A stretch of DNA of 64,000 nucleotides, from IMG/VR virus record IMGVR_UViG_3300032268_000986, positions 172,259 to 236,258 of that record. The stretch is one strand, 5' to 3'. Both the position numbers and the translations under genes were made by a program. Shown here piece by piece: positions 48,950-57,501 of the stretch (its first letter is position 1; each line of letters opens with the position of its first letter). A model generated the notes under the pieces. That model was not told the DNA's origin and ran no database searches. It worked only from the letters and a program-made list of their open reading frames with translations. This DNA comes from a virus.

Positions 48950-49845
48950 TCGCTGGCCTTTGGTTCATAGTTGATATATCCGCGTGGGTTGCACACTACA
49001 CGAGTTTCGCCAATCATGTAGTCAAAGTCATCATGAGTGTGACCGTGTGTCCACAATCGAATTTGTGGATGGTCAACAATAAAATCATCCATGTTTGAAC
49101 TGTAACCACCATTCATAATAGTGTCATGTGCATAGCGAGGATGTGTGCTCTTACGGCTGGGCGCATGATGCCCCACCACCACAAACTTGTGATCAAATCG
49201 TCCTTCAACGATCTGTTGTATATAACCTCGAGTCAGTGCATGTTCCTCGGCTGCATCTTCGGGCGAGAAACGACCCGGTTCTTGTTTCTTCTTTGTGGCA
49301 ATCTGTGACTTGTTGCCCTGCTCGTCTTCCACATACTGCCCTTGCTCGTCCTTTTGGTACAGCGGCACAGTGCGGTACACTGGCCGCAGACTGTTTTTCA
49401 CACAGATAAAATCGTTCATCATCTTGCGCATGTGAAACAAAGTAAGAGCATCACCATTGTTCATGTCAGTCCACAAGGTGCCACCAATGAAAGTAACATC
49501 GTCAATGACCTTGATCTCGCGTTCCAGCACATGGAGGTTCTTGATGTAGGCCAACTTGGCCTTGATGTCCGACACCGTGGTACCAACGTCACCGTGATAG
49601 TGTTCATGGTTGCCTGCCACATAGATCACATGTGGAAAACGTTCTGCACAACGCCTAAAGAATTCATGGAACATTTCCGAGCGCCAACGTGCAAACCCCA
49701 TTTCGGTTTGACGACGATCCCACATGTCCAAGTCAGCGGCCACACAGATATCACCTGACAGAATCAAAACATCAGCGTTCTGATCGTTTTGTATGTCTAG
49801 GTCACCAAACTCTAGGTGTACATCTGATGTCACAGCAATTTTCAT
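48922..49845 (-). CDS. Calcineurin-like metallophosphoesterase
   Basis: 307 residues with all core metal motifs: VTSDVHLEF (DxH), VLILSGDICVA (GDxC), VIYVAGNHEHY (GNHE), VVVGHHAPS (GHH) and IRLWTHGHTHDDFDY (GHTH). A two-metal phosphoesterase; the substrate could be a nucleotide, cyclic nucleotide, or nucleic acid. The family includes both nucleases and signalling phosphodiesterases. Overlaps its upstream neighbour by ATGA. Confidence 0.85.
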   Translation of the reverse strand: MKIAVTSDVHLEFGDLDIQNDQNADVLILSGDICVAADLDMWDRRQTEMGFARWRSEMFHEFFRRCAERFPHVIYVAGNHEHYHGDVGTTVSDIKAKLAYIKNLHVLEREIKVIDDVTFIGGTLWTDMNNGDALTLFHMRKMMNDFICVKNSLRPVYRTVPLYQKDEQGQYVEDEQGNKSQIATKKKQEPGRFSPEDAAEEHALTRGYIQQIVEGRFDHKFVVVGHHAPSRKSTHPRYAHDTIMNGGYSSNMDDFIVDHPQIRLWTHGHTHDDFDYMIGETRVVCNPRGYINYEPKASEWKLKTVEI

Positions 49846-50195
49846 ATTTTTACCTTTTTTCTAGACAACTGCACACGCAGGGTTTCTACAGCCTGGGTAT
49901 CACCGTTGTATATGGAAGCACTTTTGTCAGGATACCGAGCCTGGAAATGCTGTACAATCTCATCAAGGTCACTGCCTTGACAGACAAATTCCTTGTTGAT
50001 TGAATTATAACACAAATAGGTATTGCCAGCAACCTCAACCGTGAGTGGAATTAGGTCACCTCTTTCCAGTTCGCTGGCTATTTTGGCAGTGTCATGAGTC
50101 TGGGTCTCTAGGCCTAACCAACCAACAATGAACCGAGCCAACCAAAACGTCAGCACCGATATCAAGAACAGATCCAACAATTGAAACCAATCCAT
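49842..50195 (-). CDS. Membrane-anchored small protein
   Basis: 117 residues: one N-terminal membrane segment (LLDLFLISVLTFWLARFIVG) and a soluble C-terminal domain (GDLIPLTVEVAGNTYLCYN) that may be a small beta fold. The N-terminus faces either side; no lipobox. Overlaps the phosphoesterase by ATGA. Function unknown. Confidence 0.6.
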   Translation of the reverse strand: MDWFQLLDLFLISVLTFWLARFIVGWLGLETQTHDTAKIASELERGDLIPLTVEVAGNTYLCYNSINKEFVCQGSDLDEIVQHFQARYPDKSASIYNGDTQAVETLRVQLSRKKVKI

Positions 50196-50196
50196 G

Positions 50197-50502
50197 TCAG
50201 CCTCGCATGCTTTCCAAGGTGATCATCTTGCCCAGTTCTCTTTCAAAATCTAATTCGTCGGGAATGATGTATAGCTTGTGACTGTTGCGATCTGTTTTGT
50301 GATCATAGTGTCGAAATGTCACAATTTTACCACCAATGGCTCGTCGAACAGTGATATTTAATCCGTTTTCACCGTCAACATCGTCACTGGCTCGAATCAG
50401 TCGAGACGCTTTGGTCTGCACAACTTCGTTTCTACTGTCACGGAGCTCGCGATTGAAATCCCAGCCCCACTTCATCATCATTGACCATAACCATCTAATC
50501 AT
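50197..50502 (-). CDS. Small hypothetical protein
   Basis: 101 residues from MIRWLWSMMMKWGWDFNREL; short hydrophobic Trp/Met start, then GLNITVRRAIGGKIVTFRHY and a charged C-terminus. Coupled by ATGA to the cupin gene. Function unknown. Confidence 0.6.
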   Translation of the reverse strand: MIRWLWSMMMKWGWDFNRELRDSRNEVVQTKASRLIRASDDVDGENGLNITVRRAIGGKIVTFRHYDHKTDRNSHKLYIIPDELDFERELGKMITLESMRG

Positions 50503-50954
50503 ACATCGGCCTTTCTGTTTATCAAATACTGTTCCCACTGCACCCACTGATTCCGCACCAGGAAACCCCAGTCTCGGCACTTGCGCCCGGGCATGAACAA
50601 GGTCCAACAAGTCACTTCAGGATCCAATTCAATGCGATGATAGGTGTTGGCACTGGCCCAGCGAACACTACCGGCACCGCACCATCGGGCAATCTCACCT
50701 GTCTTTTGGCCTGCACTGTCAAACTGTGGGCGCCACTCGTAGTAACCGCCCCGAAGGATTATGGTAAGAAAGGGCCAGGGATGATCATGCACATCATCGG
50801 GATCACTCTTGAGAAACTTGTGCAAGAACACATTGAATGGAAAACGTTCACGATCCTTTAGAAAAAGATAATATCTTTCCAGGTATGGCTCATTGTCCAC
50901 TCGGTCATACACAATGCGTTTGCGGCCCAGGCGTTCTAGAATTTTAAGTAGCAT
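50499..50954 (-). CDS. Cupin-fold protein
   Basis: 151 residues from MLLKILERLGRKRIVYD at 50954 (AAGGA upstream). FLKSDPDDVHDHPWPFLTII carries the HxH-type metal site of a cupin, LRGGYYEW the following strand, and SANTYHRIELDPEV the second motif with its His. Such phage cupins may bind Fe/Mn or a sugar nucleotide; the enzymatic role is open. Driven by a consensus sigma70 promoter. Confidence 0.7.
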   Translation of the reverse strand: MLLKILERLGRKRIVYDRVDNEPYLERYYLFLKDRERFPFNVFLHKFLKSDPDDVHDHPWPFLTIILRGGYYEWRPQFDSAGQKTGEIARWCGAGSVRWASANTYHRIELDPEVTCWTLFMPGRKCRDWGFLVRNQWVQWEQYLINRKADV

Positions 50955-50974
50955 GTGGTTTCCTTTGTGTGACA

Positions 50975-51003
50975 ATTATACATGGCGTAGTCATTTATGT
51001 CAA
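50975..51003 (-). promoter_or_regulatory. Consensus sigma70 promoter TTGACA-17-TATAAT
   Basis: -35 at 50998-51003, -10 at 50975-50980; just after the terminator at 51004. Confidence 0.85.
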
Positions 51004-51028
51004 GAAAAAGCCGGCATTGCACCGGCTT
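51004..51028 (-). terminator. Rho-independent terminator
   Basis: Minus strand AAGCCGG / CCGGCTT stem, seven-base loop, followed by TTT; 26 bases after the stop of the 88-aa gene. Confidence 0.8.
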
Positions 51029-51053
51029 GTGGTTAACACTACCGAATGGAGTA

Positions 51054-51320
51054 TTAAGCGAGGCCCATGGCCATGGCCTTGTAACCAGCGGCAATCAATT
51101 TGCGGCTGGGTTTGCCCATGACGTATTCAGTCACTTGCACGCCATTGCCGGCTTTACGGCTGTTGGCATAAACTGCAAATCCTGCCTGACGGATACGGCT
51201 GGCTTCAGCAGAAATGTTCTTGATGCCAAAACGCTTTTCAGCGACCGAGGCAGAAACAGCTTCGCCATTGCGCAGTGCTGTGAACAGTTTGAAAGTTTTG
51301 GTGTCTTCGTTAAAACGCAT
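51054..51320 (-). CDS. Small winged-helix-like protein
   Basis: 88 residues from MRFNEDTKTFKLFTALRNGE with AGGAG upstream. SASVAEKRFGIKNISAEASR then IRQAGFAVYANS gives a helix-turn-helix/winged-helix outline, followed by VTEYVMGKPSRKLIAAGYKA. I recall relatives in many phages. Possible DNA-binding regulator. Confidence 0.6.
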   Translation of the reverse strand: MRFNEDTKTFKLFTALRNGEAVSASVAEKRFGIKNISAEASRIRQAGFAVYANSRKAGNGVQVTEYVMGKPSRKLIAAGYKAMAMGLA

Positions 51321-51362
51321 TTTTAAATCTCCTATAAAGATGCTGTGCGTCAGCATGTATGT

Positions 51363-51392
51363 ATTGTAACGCAAAAGTAATGCAACATGCAA
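51363..51392 (-). promoter_or_regulatory. Putative sigma70 promoter TTGCAT-18-TACAAT
   Basis: -10 at 51363-51368 is good; the -35 at 51387-51392 is weaker than in the other promoters. Before the winged-helix gene. Confidence 0.5.
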
Positions 51393-51431
51393 CAAAATTG
51401 AACAACATTGTTTGGGCAGTTGCACCAAAAA

Positions 51432-51779
51432 TCATGCCACTTCTTTGATGTGTCGGCAGCTGCCACGGAATCGAAAGCCTGAGCATGTGCAGGAGAGATT
51501 ACCATTTACCTCTGACACCTTGTATTCGTCGCCCTTGCTGCCTTTCACTGTCCAGGTACGGCCTTCTGGCACTTCAGCTTGTACCTGGGTCACAAACTGT
51601 TCAGGATTGACCATAAACTTGCGACCACGGGTGTCAATGCGAATGGGATTGCGGAACACCTTGATGTCGCCGGTGCCCCGAGGTCGGAACGCATACATCT
51701 TGGTCTTGCCATCATCCAACAGGTAGATGCCGTTGGGGGTGGAATCTTTCCAATCAGTTGTTTCAGCAAACCATTTCAT
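51432..51779 (-). CDS. SWIM zinc-finger-like protein
   Basis: 115 residues. The C-terminal NLSCTCSGFRFRGSCRHI is a SWIM-type CxCx(n)CxH zinc site. The N-terminal part (DDGKTKMYAFRPRGTGDIKV) is a beta domain. SWIM fingers bind DNA or protein partners. It is coupled by ATGA to the 179-aa gene. Confidence 0.7.
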   Translation of the reverse strand: MKWFAETTDWKDSTPNGIYLLDDGKTKMYAFRPRGTGDIKVFRNPIRIDTRGRKFMVNPEQFVTQVQAEVPEGRTWTVKGSKGDEYKVSEVNGNLSCTCSGFRFRGSCRHIKEVA

Positions 51780-52315
51780 TTTAACTGCTCCAGTTTTGCA
51801 AATTCTTTTTTGGTGATTGGGAAATGGAATCGCCGAGTTTCATTGTAGCAAAACACATAGCCTTGAACCCAATATTCGTAGTTGGCCAAATTCACAACAC
51901 GGTCATCCACCAATTCCTTAGCAGCCAGCAAAGGGTATGAATACTCTTTGCCTAGATATGTGACCGTGATGTGGCAGGGGATATTTTCTGTATCACCATC
52001 TTGTGCATGTACAAATCCCAACGCCAACATCTCGCGCTCTTCGGAATAGGTACAGTGAGGACGGAAAACAAACAGTCGGCAAGTGAGATTATCCCGACTG
52101 TAGTAGATCCTATACCGAACTGATTCCTCACCCAAAGTGTCTGCCAGTTCCTGCAAGGTGAATGCATCTGGCCACGCTTCGTCTACACTAGTTCGAGTCT
52201 TTTCAAAGTAGAAATCCTGCATACGCTGTATGGCCGAACCTTGACCCCAGAATGCATTTTGCTTGCACCATGCAATCTTACGGTCCAGCATTTCTGTTGT
52301 AATTTCATTAGCCAT
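51776..52315 (-). CDS. Conserved 179-aa hypothetical protein
   Basis: LDRKIAWCKQNAFWGQGSAI then YRIYYSRDNLTCRLFVFRPH and ITVTYLGKEYSYPLLAAKEL. An alpha plus beta protein with no known motif. Overlaps the SWIM-finger gene by ATGA. Confidence 0.6.
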   Translation of the reverse strand: MANEITTEMLDRKIAWCKQNAFWGQGSAIQRMQDFYFEKTRTSVDEAWPDAFTLQELADTLGEESVRYRIYYSRDNLTCRLFVFRPHCTYSEEREMLALGFVHAQDGDTENIPCHITVTYLGKEYSYPLLAAKELVDDRVVNLANYEYWVQGYVFCYNETRRFHFPITKKEFAKLEQLK

Positions 52316-52318
52316 TGT

Positions 52319-52510
52319 TCAACTTTCTACGTCTATGTGACGTCCTTTGTCTAGGCCCAAACGAATATTCCGTGCAACACGTTCTGCAATGATTCTATCA
52401 AAGTTGCGTTTTTCAACTATCTTGCGATAGTCTTCATCGCGCCGGTCTTGCAGTTGAATCCGTTCTTGTCGATCCAAACGTAAGTTATAGTCAACTCTTG
52501 AAACGTTCAT
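52319..52510 (-). CDS. Small charged helical protein
   Basis: 63 residues from MNVSRVDYNLRLDRQERIQL, then RDEDYRKIVEKRNFDRIIAE. Almost wholly charged helix, possibly nucleic-acid binding. ATGA overlap with a 38-aa gene upstream. Confidence 0.55.
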   Translation of the reverse strand: MNVSRVDYNLRLDRQERIQLQDRRDEDYRKIVEKRNFDRIIAERVARNIRLGLDKGRHIDVES

Positions 52511-52623
52511 TTTGACATGATCCTTGCTAGTACTTCGCGGACCCGGGAGAGATCTCGAATGGGAAACTCTAAGGGTTCCCACATGGTATAAGGCTGGGTC
52601 CAGCGGATGGTGTAAAGAGTCAT
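52507..52623 (-). CDS. 38-aa micropeptide
   Basis: ATG at 52623, TGA at 52507, overlapping the next start as ATGA. It contains LYTIRWTQPYTMWEPLEFPI and ends VLARIMSK. I recall micropeptides with TIRW...EF.IR...VREVLxR in large phages. Function unknown. Confidence 0.55.
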   Translation of the reverse strand: MTLYTIRWTQPYTMWEPLEFPIRDLSRVREVLARIMSK

Positions 52624-52626
52624 TAC

Positions 52627-52770
52627 TTAGAGTCCGGTGTGGAAAGGGTTGCGTTTGCGAAGATGGGCCAGTGCGGCTTCTTTGGTTTCAAATCTACCAC
52701 TGATGGGTGTTTGATGTGCGCCGCGCACAATGAACCAACCTGACAATAAACTGTTATAAACGACTTTCAT
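52627..52770 (-). CDS. 47-aa hypothetical protein
   Basis: MKVVYNSLLSGWFIVRGAHQ then TPISGRFETKEAALAHLRKR; a beta-beta-beta-alpha outline like other tiny phage proteins. GGAG eight bases upstream fixes the start. Confidence 0.55.
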   Translation of the reverse strand: MKVVYNSLLSGWFIVRGAHQTPISGRFETKEAALAHLRKRNPFHTGL

Positions 52771-52771
52771 C

Positions 52772-53056
52772 TTACATGCTCCAATAAGTTTCGCTGGCAG
52801 GATTGCACGACCAAGGAGTGTCACGATCAATTTGAATGTCCTTGCCGGTCATCAAGTTTTTCACTGTCTTCATTGTGGCATGGTATTCAAACCTCCAGCC
52901 CCGAGTAGCAGGGTAGAGATCATAGAGCTCGTTGCATTCACGACGCATGCCAGCTTCATCACGATCACGCCACACTGTGGTGGAAAACAGTCGCTCGCCC
53001 GACTTGGTGCGACGATCTGTTTTGTAAATGTACACGGTGTAATCTTGCTTGCTCAT
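52772..53056 (-). CDS. 94-aa hypothetical protein
   Basis: MSKQDYTVYIYKTDRRTKSG, then WRDRDEAGMRRECNELYDLY and GWRFEYHATMKTVKNLMTG. Strong AAGGAG ribosome site. I recall relatives in metagenomic phages; function unknown. Confidence 0.6.
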   Translation of the reverse strand: MSKQDYTVYIYKTDRRTKSGERLFSTTVWRDRDEAGMRRECNELYDLYPATRGWRFEYHATMKTVKNLMTGKDIQIDRDTPWSCNPASETYWSM

Positions 53057-53086
53057 TTGGGGCTCCTTGTTGCTGTCTATGTGTAT

Positions 53087-53115
53087 ATTATAGCAAATTG
53101 GGAATATTTGGTCAA
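53087..53115 (-). promoter_or_regulatory. Sigma70 promoter TTGACC-17-TATAAT
   Basis: -35 at 53110-53115, overlapping the last codons of the membrane-protein gene; -10 at 53087-53092. Confidence 0.85.
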
Positions 53116-53339
53116 CCAAAATAGCGCCAGGCCAGTCCGGCCAGGCCCGTGGCCAACATCACACCATTGGTGACAATGAGACTGGGTTCACGCCAGTGTA
53201 TACTGACCCCCAGCCAAATGGCACCACCTGCTGCCAGAATCAACGGGCCCTCGGGATAGAATCCCATGCTGTTCACCGCAGTGCCCACGATCAAGGTAGC
53301 TGTTGCCACCCACTTTGCATACCAATCAAGTTTTTTCAT
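53112..53339 (-). CDS. Small membrane protein, predicted leaderless
   Basis: 75 residues, three hydrophobic segments (YAKWVATATLIVGTAVNSMG, EGPLILAAGGAIWLGVSIHW, VTNGVMLATGLAGLAWRY). The -10 box lies eight bases before ATATG, so the mRNA leader is about two bases long. Function unknown; the size suits an inner-membrane modulator. Confidence 0.65.
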   Translation of the reverse strand: MKKLDWYAKWVATATLIVGTAVNSMGFYPEGPLILAAGGAIWLGVSIHWREPSLIVTNGVMLATGLAGLAWRYFG

Positions 53340-53347
53340 ATGTGTAT

Positions 53348-53376
53348 ATTATAGCAAATTAGGCCATTTCAGTCAA
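53348..53376 (-). promoter_or_regulatory. Sigma70 promoter TTGACT-17-TATAAT
   Basis: -35 at 53371-53376, -10 at 53348-53353; predicted +1 at about 53341. Confidence 0.8.
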
Positions 53377-53453
53377 CCGGATAAAATTAGTGATTTAGTA
53401 CTAATCTCAGTAGAAACCATGAGTTTTTGTGCAGTGCAACATCATCTCATGGT

Positions 53454-53459
53454 AAATAC
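53454..53459 (+). promoter_or_regulatory. Late-promoter-like GGTAAATA box
   Basis: Plus strand, 19 bases before the ATG at 53479, with AAGGAG between. Confidence 0.55.
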
Positions 53460-53478
53460 TAGCACAAGGAGAAAAACT

Positions 53479-53652
53479 ATGTCACAATTTATGATGCAAT
53501 TACTGGAAAGATTGGCCGAAATGTTTCCCCGGCAAAATTACCAAAGTCGCCTGGATCAATATTTGACCTCAAAGCACGTACAAAACGTTGCTGATGTTGA
53601 ATACTGGACACGTCAGTACGAACAAAATTCTGAATGGAGCAGATCACTATGA
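53479..53652 (+). CDS. DUF3563-like small protein
   Basis: 57 residues. MSQFMMQLLERLAEMFPRQN followed by YQSRLDQYLTSKHVQNVADV and EYWTRQYE resembles the DUF3563 family, short proteins common in Burkholderiales. Possibly taken from a host of that kind. Starts after a strong AAGGAG. Confidence 0.55.
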   Translation: MSQFMMQLLERLAEMFPRQNYQSRLDQYLTSKHVQNVADVEYWTRQYEQNSEWSRSL

Positions 53653-53771
53653 AAAATACAGTGCAATACATCTGGAACTTTTTTCAAGGATTTTTCACTG
53701 CCATCATTGAAGCCCGTCAACTGCAAGCAGATGCCATGATCAAACGTGGTGGATTCTGCGATTACTCGTAA
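53649..53771 (+). CDS. 40-aa micropeptide
   Basis: ATG overlaps the DUF3563-like stop as ATGA. It starts MKNTVQYIWNFFQGFFTAII, then EARQLQADAMIKRGG. One amphipathic or membrane helix. Resembles the tiny second gene often paired with DUF1127/3563 proteins in host genomes. Function unknown. Confidence 0.5.
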   Translation: MKNTVQYIWNFFQGFFTAIIEARQLQADAMIKRGGFCDYS

Positions 53772-53784
53772 ATCCCGTGTGGCA

Positions 53785-54036
53785 TCAACGATGCGGGGTC
53801 AACAACCAACCTTGGCCCGACGCTCGATGATACCAGTTGTAGAATGGTTCAGAGATGGTCAATGTTCCGTGCGTGGACAAATGCCAATATTTAGGCAATA
53901 CCTCAATGTTGTCAATGATGACAGAGTCATCTGCATTGAAAATCAAATTGTCATGTAGATTGGCCATGGTGGCAACTCCATTCACCACAACATTTAATTC
54001 TAACTCAGTAGCCAGCAGTTCTGAAAAGTTCTTCAT
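53785..54036 (-). CDS. Conserved 83-aa protein after radical SAM gene
   Basis: [20 protein letters not shown], then NLIFNADDSVIIDNIEVLPK and EPFYNWYHRASGQGWLL. It overlaps the radical SAM gene by 32 bases. I recall relatives in T4-like phages. It may be a partner or substrate of the enzyme, but the sequence has no leader-core layout. Confidence 0.6.
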   Translation of the reverse strand: MKNFSELLATELELNVVVNGVATMANLHDNLIFNADDSVIIDNIEVLPKYWHLSTHGTLTISEPFYNWYHRASGQGWLLTPHR

Positions 54037-55279
54037 ATTGGGGCAGGTATGTTAGTATGCTGTTGCCGCGGCTGGTTTCAATACGCTTCAAGTATGTCAC
54101 CAACTCGGGCAATCTAAAACTTTCATCACCTTCACTTTTTAAATAGTTTACATAACTTTGCAAGTCTTGTATTATGTGTTGTCGGGACACATTTGGATTT
54201 CGACTGTTCACAATGGTTGGGACAACCGTGCCATGCTGAGCAATCCAGGACTCCATGCGATCAATAATGGGCTGGCGATAAATCATGGGCAACACTGACG
54301 GGCGCATGCACTCGGGATGATCCAAAAAATTGCAACTTTCAATTGCTATCGATCGTTCCCAGGCATACTGGTACACACTAAGCAACGAGTCAATGGTCAA
54401 TATTGTAGGAGTGGTACGGAACTGCATCAACCAATCATGCTGTTGTGCAATGGCCAACCACTTGTTCAGTGTTTCATGTATCTTGGGCACAGTGGCAGGC
54501 CAACGCACATAGTCATTTACAGTTTCAAATGTTTCAATACTCATTCCAAGATTGACGCCGGCAAATTGCGTCAGCAGATCAACTGTTTGCTGATCCCATG
54601 TAATGAGATTTGTGGTAAATCCAATGGTGGCCGTGCGGTGTATACCTGTTTGGATCAGTGCTTCCAGCATGGTTTTAAAAGCTGGTGTGATCAAGGTTTC
54701 GCCACCAATAAAATGTAGATATTGAATGTGAGGGCTTGCCCGAAGCATGGCAACAAATCGATCCACCAGCACTGGGTCATCGGTCCAATTTGCTCTTGGC
54801 AGTTGATCAATAAAACCTATGCGTTTCCACTCACTGGCCAATCTTGAGCTGGCCACAGGAGTACAAAAAATACAGGCACTGTTGCAATAGTTCCCAAGAT
54901 CTATCTGCCAATCTTGTGGAAACTGCACAAATTCTTGAGAGGTAAATGTATCAAACCAAGGACTTGATGCCATGGTTTTTTCAAACTGATCAACACGCAC
55001 ACCGGTCTTGAGTAATTGTCGTTGTCGGCCACTGATCTTGTTGTGACCTTCCATTTGATAGCACTTTTTGCATGCCTCTACTGGTTGGCCTTGTAGCATA
55101 CGTGCCCGGATGTCTGACATGTGTTGCTGAAAAAACTCCACAGGATCGCTGTCACGTATATTGATCTTGGCAACTATATTCTTGTCTGCCCAACGGCAAT
55201 AGGTCATGTCACCATTGTTTGTGATCCGCATGTGAAACCATGGGCTGGGACAAAAATATTGTTTTAAATCGTTAGGCAC
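54005..55279 (-). CDS. Radical SAM enzyme with extra N-terminal Cys cluster (twitch type)
   Basis: 424 residues. CNSACIFC (C132, C136, C139) is the CX3CX2C that holds the SAM-cleaving 4Fe-4S cluster, and [14 protein letters not shown] is the GGE motif. The N-terminal part has C10, C28, C70 and C73 (AxCKKCY), a likely auxiliary Fe-S cluster as in twitch/SPASM enzymes. Such phage proteins may modify a peptide, protein or RNA; the substrate is unknown. It overlaps ClpP by eight bases. Confidence 0.82.
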   Translation of the reverse strand: MPNDLKQYFCPSPWFHMRITNNGDMTYCRWADKNIVAKINIRDSDPVEFFQQHMSDIRARMLQGQPVEACKKCYQMEGHNKISGRQRQLLKTGVRVDQFEKTMASSPWFDTFTSQEFVQFPQDWQIDLGNYCNSACIFCTPVASSRLASEWKRIGFIDQLPRANWTDDPVLVDRFVAMLRASPHIQYLHFIGGETLITPAFKTMLEALIQTGIHRTATIGFTTNLITWDQQTVDLLTQFAGVNLGMSIETFETVNDYVRWPATVPKIHETLNKWLAIAQQHDWLMQFRTTPTILTIDSLLSVYQYAWERSIAIESCNFLDHPECMRPSVLPMIYRQPIIDRMESWIAQHGTVVPTIVNSRNPNVSRQHIIQDLQSYVNYLKSEGDESFRLPELVTYLKRIETSRGNSILTYLPQYEELFRTAGY

Positions 55280-55865
55280 GTTGTGAAATTACTTTGTCAG
55301 CAAGACCGTAGGCCACAGCTTCATCGGCACTCATGAAAAAGTCTCGCTCCATGTCAATACTTAGTTGTTCGTAGGTTTTGCCCGCAGTATTGTGTTTGAC
55401 ATAGATCTCGGTCAAGTACTCTTTCATTTTCTGAATTTCACGAGCTTGAATCTGAATATCAGTTGCTTGACCACGAGCACCACCTGATGGTTGGTGAATC
55501 ATGTGTCGTGCATTGGGCAGTATCATGCGCTTGCCCGCGGCGCCGGCTGTACCCAGCAAGCTACCCATGGAACAGGCCTGTCCCATGACAATGGTTTGAA
55601 CATCGCATTTGATAAACTGCATGGTGTCATAGATGGCCATGCCTGCTGTGACTGACCCACCAGGTGAGTTGATGTATAACGAGATATCTTTGTCAGGATT
55701 CTCACTTTCCAAAAACAACATTTGTGCTATTAACAAACTGGCTGTGTGTTCTGAAACTTCTGTGTCCAGCATGATCACACGGTCTCTCAATAGTCGGCTG
55801 TAGATGTCATAACTGCGTTCGCCTTTGGCGGTGTGTTCAAGCACAATTGGTACTAGATTTGGCAT
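55272..55865 (-). CDS. clpP: ClpP protease
   Basis: 197 residues, close to bacterial ClpP length. Catalytic S99 in GQACSMGS, H124 in [12 protein letters not shown]175 in [25 protein letters not shown] is the strand-turn motif. The N-terminus ([20 protein letters not shown]) is the axial pore segment. It needs an AAA+ unfoldase, which would be the host ClpX/ClpA, or it may act on head proteins. It has AGGAGA before the start. A possible sigma70 promoter TTGTTT-17-TATACT sits upstream at about 55886-55914. Confidence 0.93.
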   Translation of the reverse strand: MPNLVPIVLEHTAKGERSYDIYSRLLRDRVIMLDTEVSEHTASLLIAQMLFLESENPDKDISLYINSPGGSVTAGMAIYDTMQFIKCDVQTIVMGQACSMGSLLGTAGAAGKRMILPNARHMIHQPSGGARGQATDIQIQAREIQKMKEYLTEIYVKHNTAGKTYEQLSIDMERDFFMSADEAVAYGLADKVISQRA

Positions 55866-55915
55866 GGGTTCTCCTGTTTATTAGATAAGTATAACACTAT
55901 TCTTGGAATAAAACA

Positions 55916-57499
55916 ATGCGTGACCTACTCAATTTACTCGACAATGTACTAACTGAAGAAAATCTAGGGGCCAAAGAAATACCCGCTAGAAAAATGTCTA
56001 CATTTACAGATCCCAAAACCAAAAAACAATTAAATCGAGCTGAGTTGTTTTTGTGGAAAGTCAAAAACAGATCACCTTTTGAACTGGTTGCAGGCGGATC
56101 AGTTGTGATTGACCCCAAGGAAGCACAAAATGTTGCCACTTGGATTATGACTGGTCCCACGGGTGTCATATCAATGCGCACCGCAGATGGTGGCACAGTA
56201 AAAAATACACAACTACAAAAGACTGGAGAATTTGGTAGTAAAGAAGCCGAACTTCTCAAAGTCAAGCCCAGTGACATTTTTCAAACAGACGAAAAAACTG
56301 AAGTGGCTGACCTAGGTAACAATATTAACGCACTGCTACAAGCCGGCGGTTTCCCTGCGTCTGAAATGTATAATGCGATTGCTGATAACCCGGCCCTGAA
56401 GTCCATGGGAAAACTGGGCGATGCAATAATTTACATGGCCAATCAAGCCAACAACGGACAGGTCCCACAATTCCCAGACAACCTCACCAAGGATCAAACC
56501 AAGGCAATTGAACTATACGCCAGCGAGTATATTGGTGTGTTGGGCCTGGTCAGCGGAGCAGTGCCGTTCATGCGCGGTTCTCGAGAAGAATTTGAAGGAT
56601 TTGTTGGTGGCGATCTCAAGAACATGATTATGTTTTTTCCCAAGGCATCCAACAATCCCTTGGCCGACAGTTTTAGTGTGGTGAATGATGAAACTGGACA
56701 TGCTGTCAAGATCTCCAGCAAGGCCGGGGGTACTGGTGCTCCGCCCAGTCTGGGCAGTATGAAATTTCCTGCCGACGTGCAGAAAAAATATCCCGAAGCC
56801 ACCAAGTTCCTGGCCCAGGCGCAGGACTCGTCGTTGAGTGCATTTACTCAACCATTTGTCTTGATGAACTACCTGTACGAAATCAATCCCAACAAGGTGC
56901 CCAAGGCATATCGCAATCTAATGCCATTTACCCCGGCCTTGGTCAGCCAACTTGAAAGCAATATGAAATCTGACCAACCCGTTCCACGAGCCATCATGCG
57001 ACAGTTTGAAAAACAGTTGAGTGAAAAGGTTCTTTACGGTGATGCCACAGATGGTGGCAAAGCATGGTATGCTGTGATTCAAGACGTGATGCGAGCTGTC
57101 AACACTGACCGTGCTGTGCCCGAACTACGTGCTGCCTTGATTGAAAGTCTGGGCTACAACTTTGTTCAGCTGTATACCAAAGTCAAGGGCGGAAAACTAA
57201 TAACTGAAGCATTTTGGCCTGCAAAGATTTCCGGACAGGTCAAACTCAAAAGCAAGGGATCAGCTGGCGAACTCAAGGGCAAAATGAGTGTGGAAATATC
57301 ACCAGGTGGCGAGGACTTGTACGATCCTTACAATCTTGACGACAAACGTGGTGACCTTGGCAGTATGGACAACACTGACGACACTGAAAAACTAGACCAA
57401 GTTACCAACAGCCCACGTCTGACTGGTCCCGGAGCGCAGGCCAGTAAAAAGTCTGATCCAGACTACAGTGAAAAAACTCTGGGCAGACGAAAAAAGTAA
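55916..57499 (+). CDS. Putative internal capsid protein, 527 aa
   Basis: The N-terminus MRDLLNLLDNVLTEENLG reads like a capsid-targeting peptide ending LTE|E. Then comes a domain with FLWKVKNRSPFELVAGGSVV, IMTGPTGVISMRTADGGTVK, a helical middle and a C-terminal segment (GKMSVEISPGGEDLYDPYNL). No domain recognised. It is a plus-strand gene flanked by the two ClpP-like genes. Head association is inferred from the N-terminus only. Confidence 0.5.
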   Translation: MRDLLNLLDNVLTEENLGAKEIPARKMSTFTDPKTKKQLNRAELFLWKVKNRSPFELVAGGSVVIDPKEAQNVATWIMTGPTGVISMRTADGGTVKNTQLQKTGEFGSKEAELLKVKPSDIFQTDEKTEVADLGNNINALLQAGGFPASEMYNAIADNPALKSMGKLGDAIIYMANQANNGQVPQFPDNLTKDQTKAIELYASEYIGVLGLVSGAVPFMRGSREEFEGFVGGDLKNMIMFFPKASNNPLADSFSVVNDETGHAVKISSKAGGTGAPPSLGSMKFPADVQKKYPEATKFLAQAQDSSLSAFTQPFVLMNYLYEINPNKVPKAYRNLMPFTPALVSQLESNMKSDQPVPRAIMRQFEKQLSEKVLYGDATDGGKAWYAVIQDVMRAVNTDRAVPELRAALIESLGYNFVQLYTKVKGGKLITEAFWPAKISGQVKLKSKGSAGELKGKMSVEISPGGEDLYDPYNLDDKRGDLGSMDNTDDTEKLDQVTNSPRLTGPGAQASKKSDPDYSEKTLGRRKK

Positions 57500-57501
57500 A
57501 A

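Noticed and set aside
53785-54036. 83-aa gene as a RiPP precursor for the radical SAM enzyme
   Set aside because: No leader-core architecture, and it looks like a folded protein; kept only as a possible partner.
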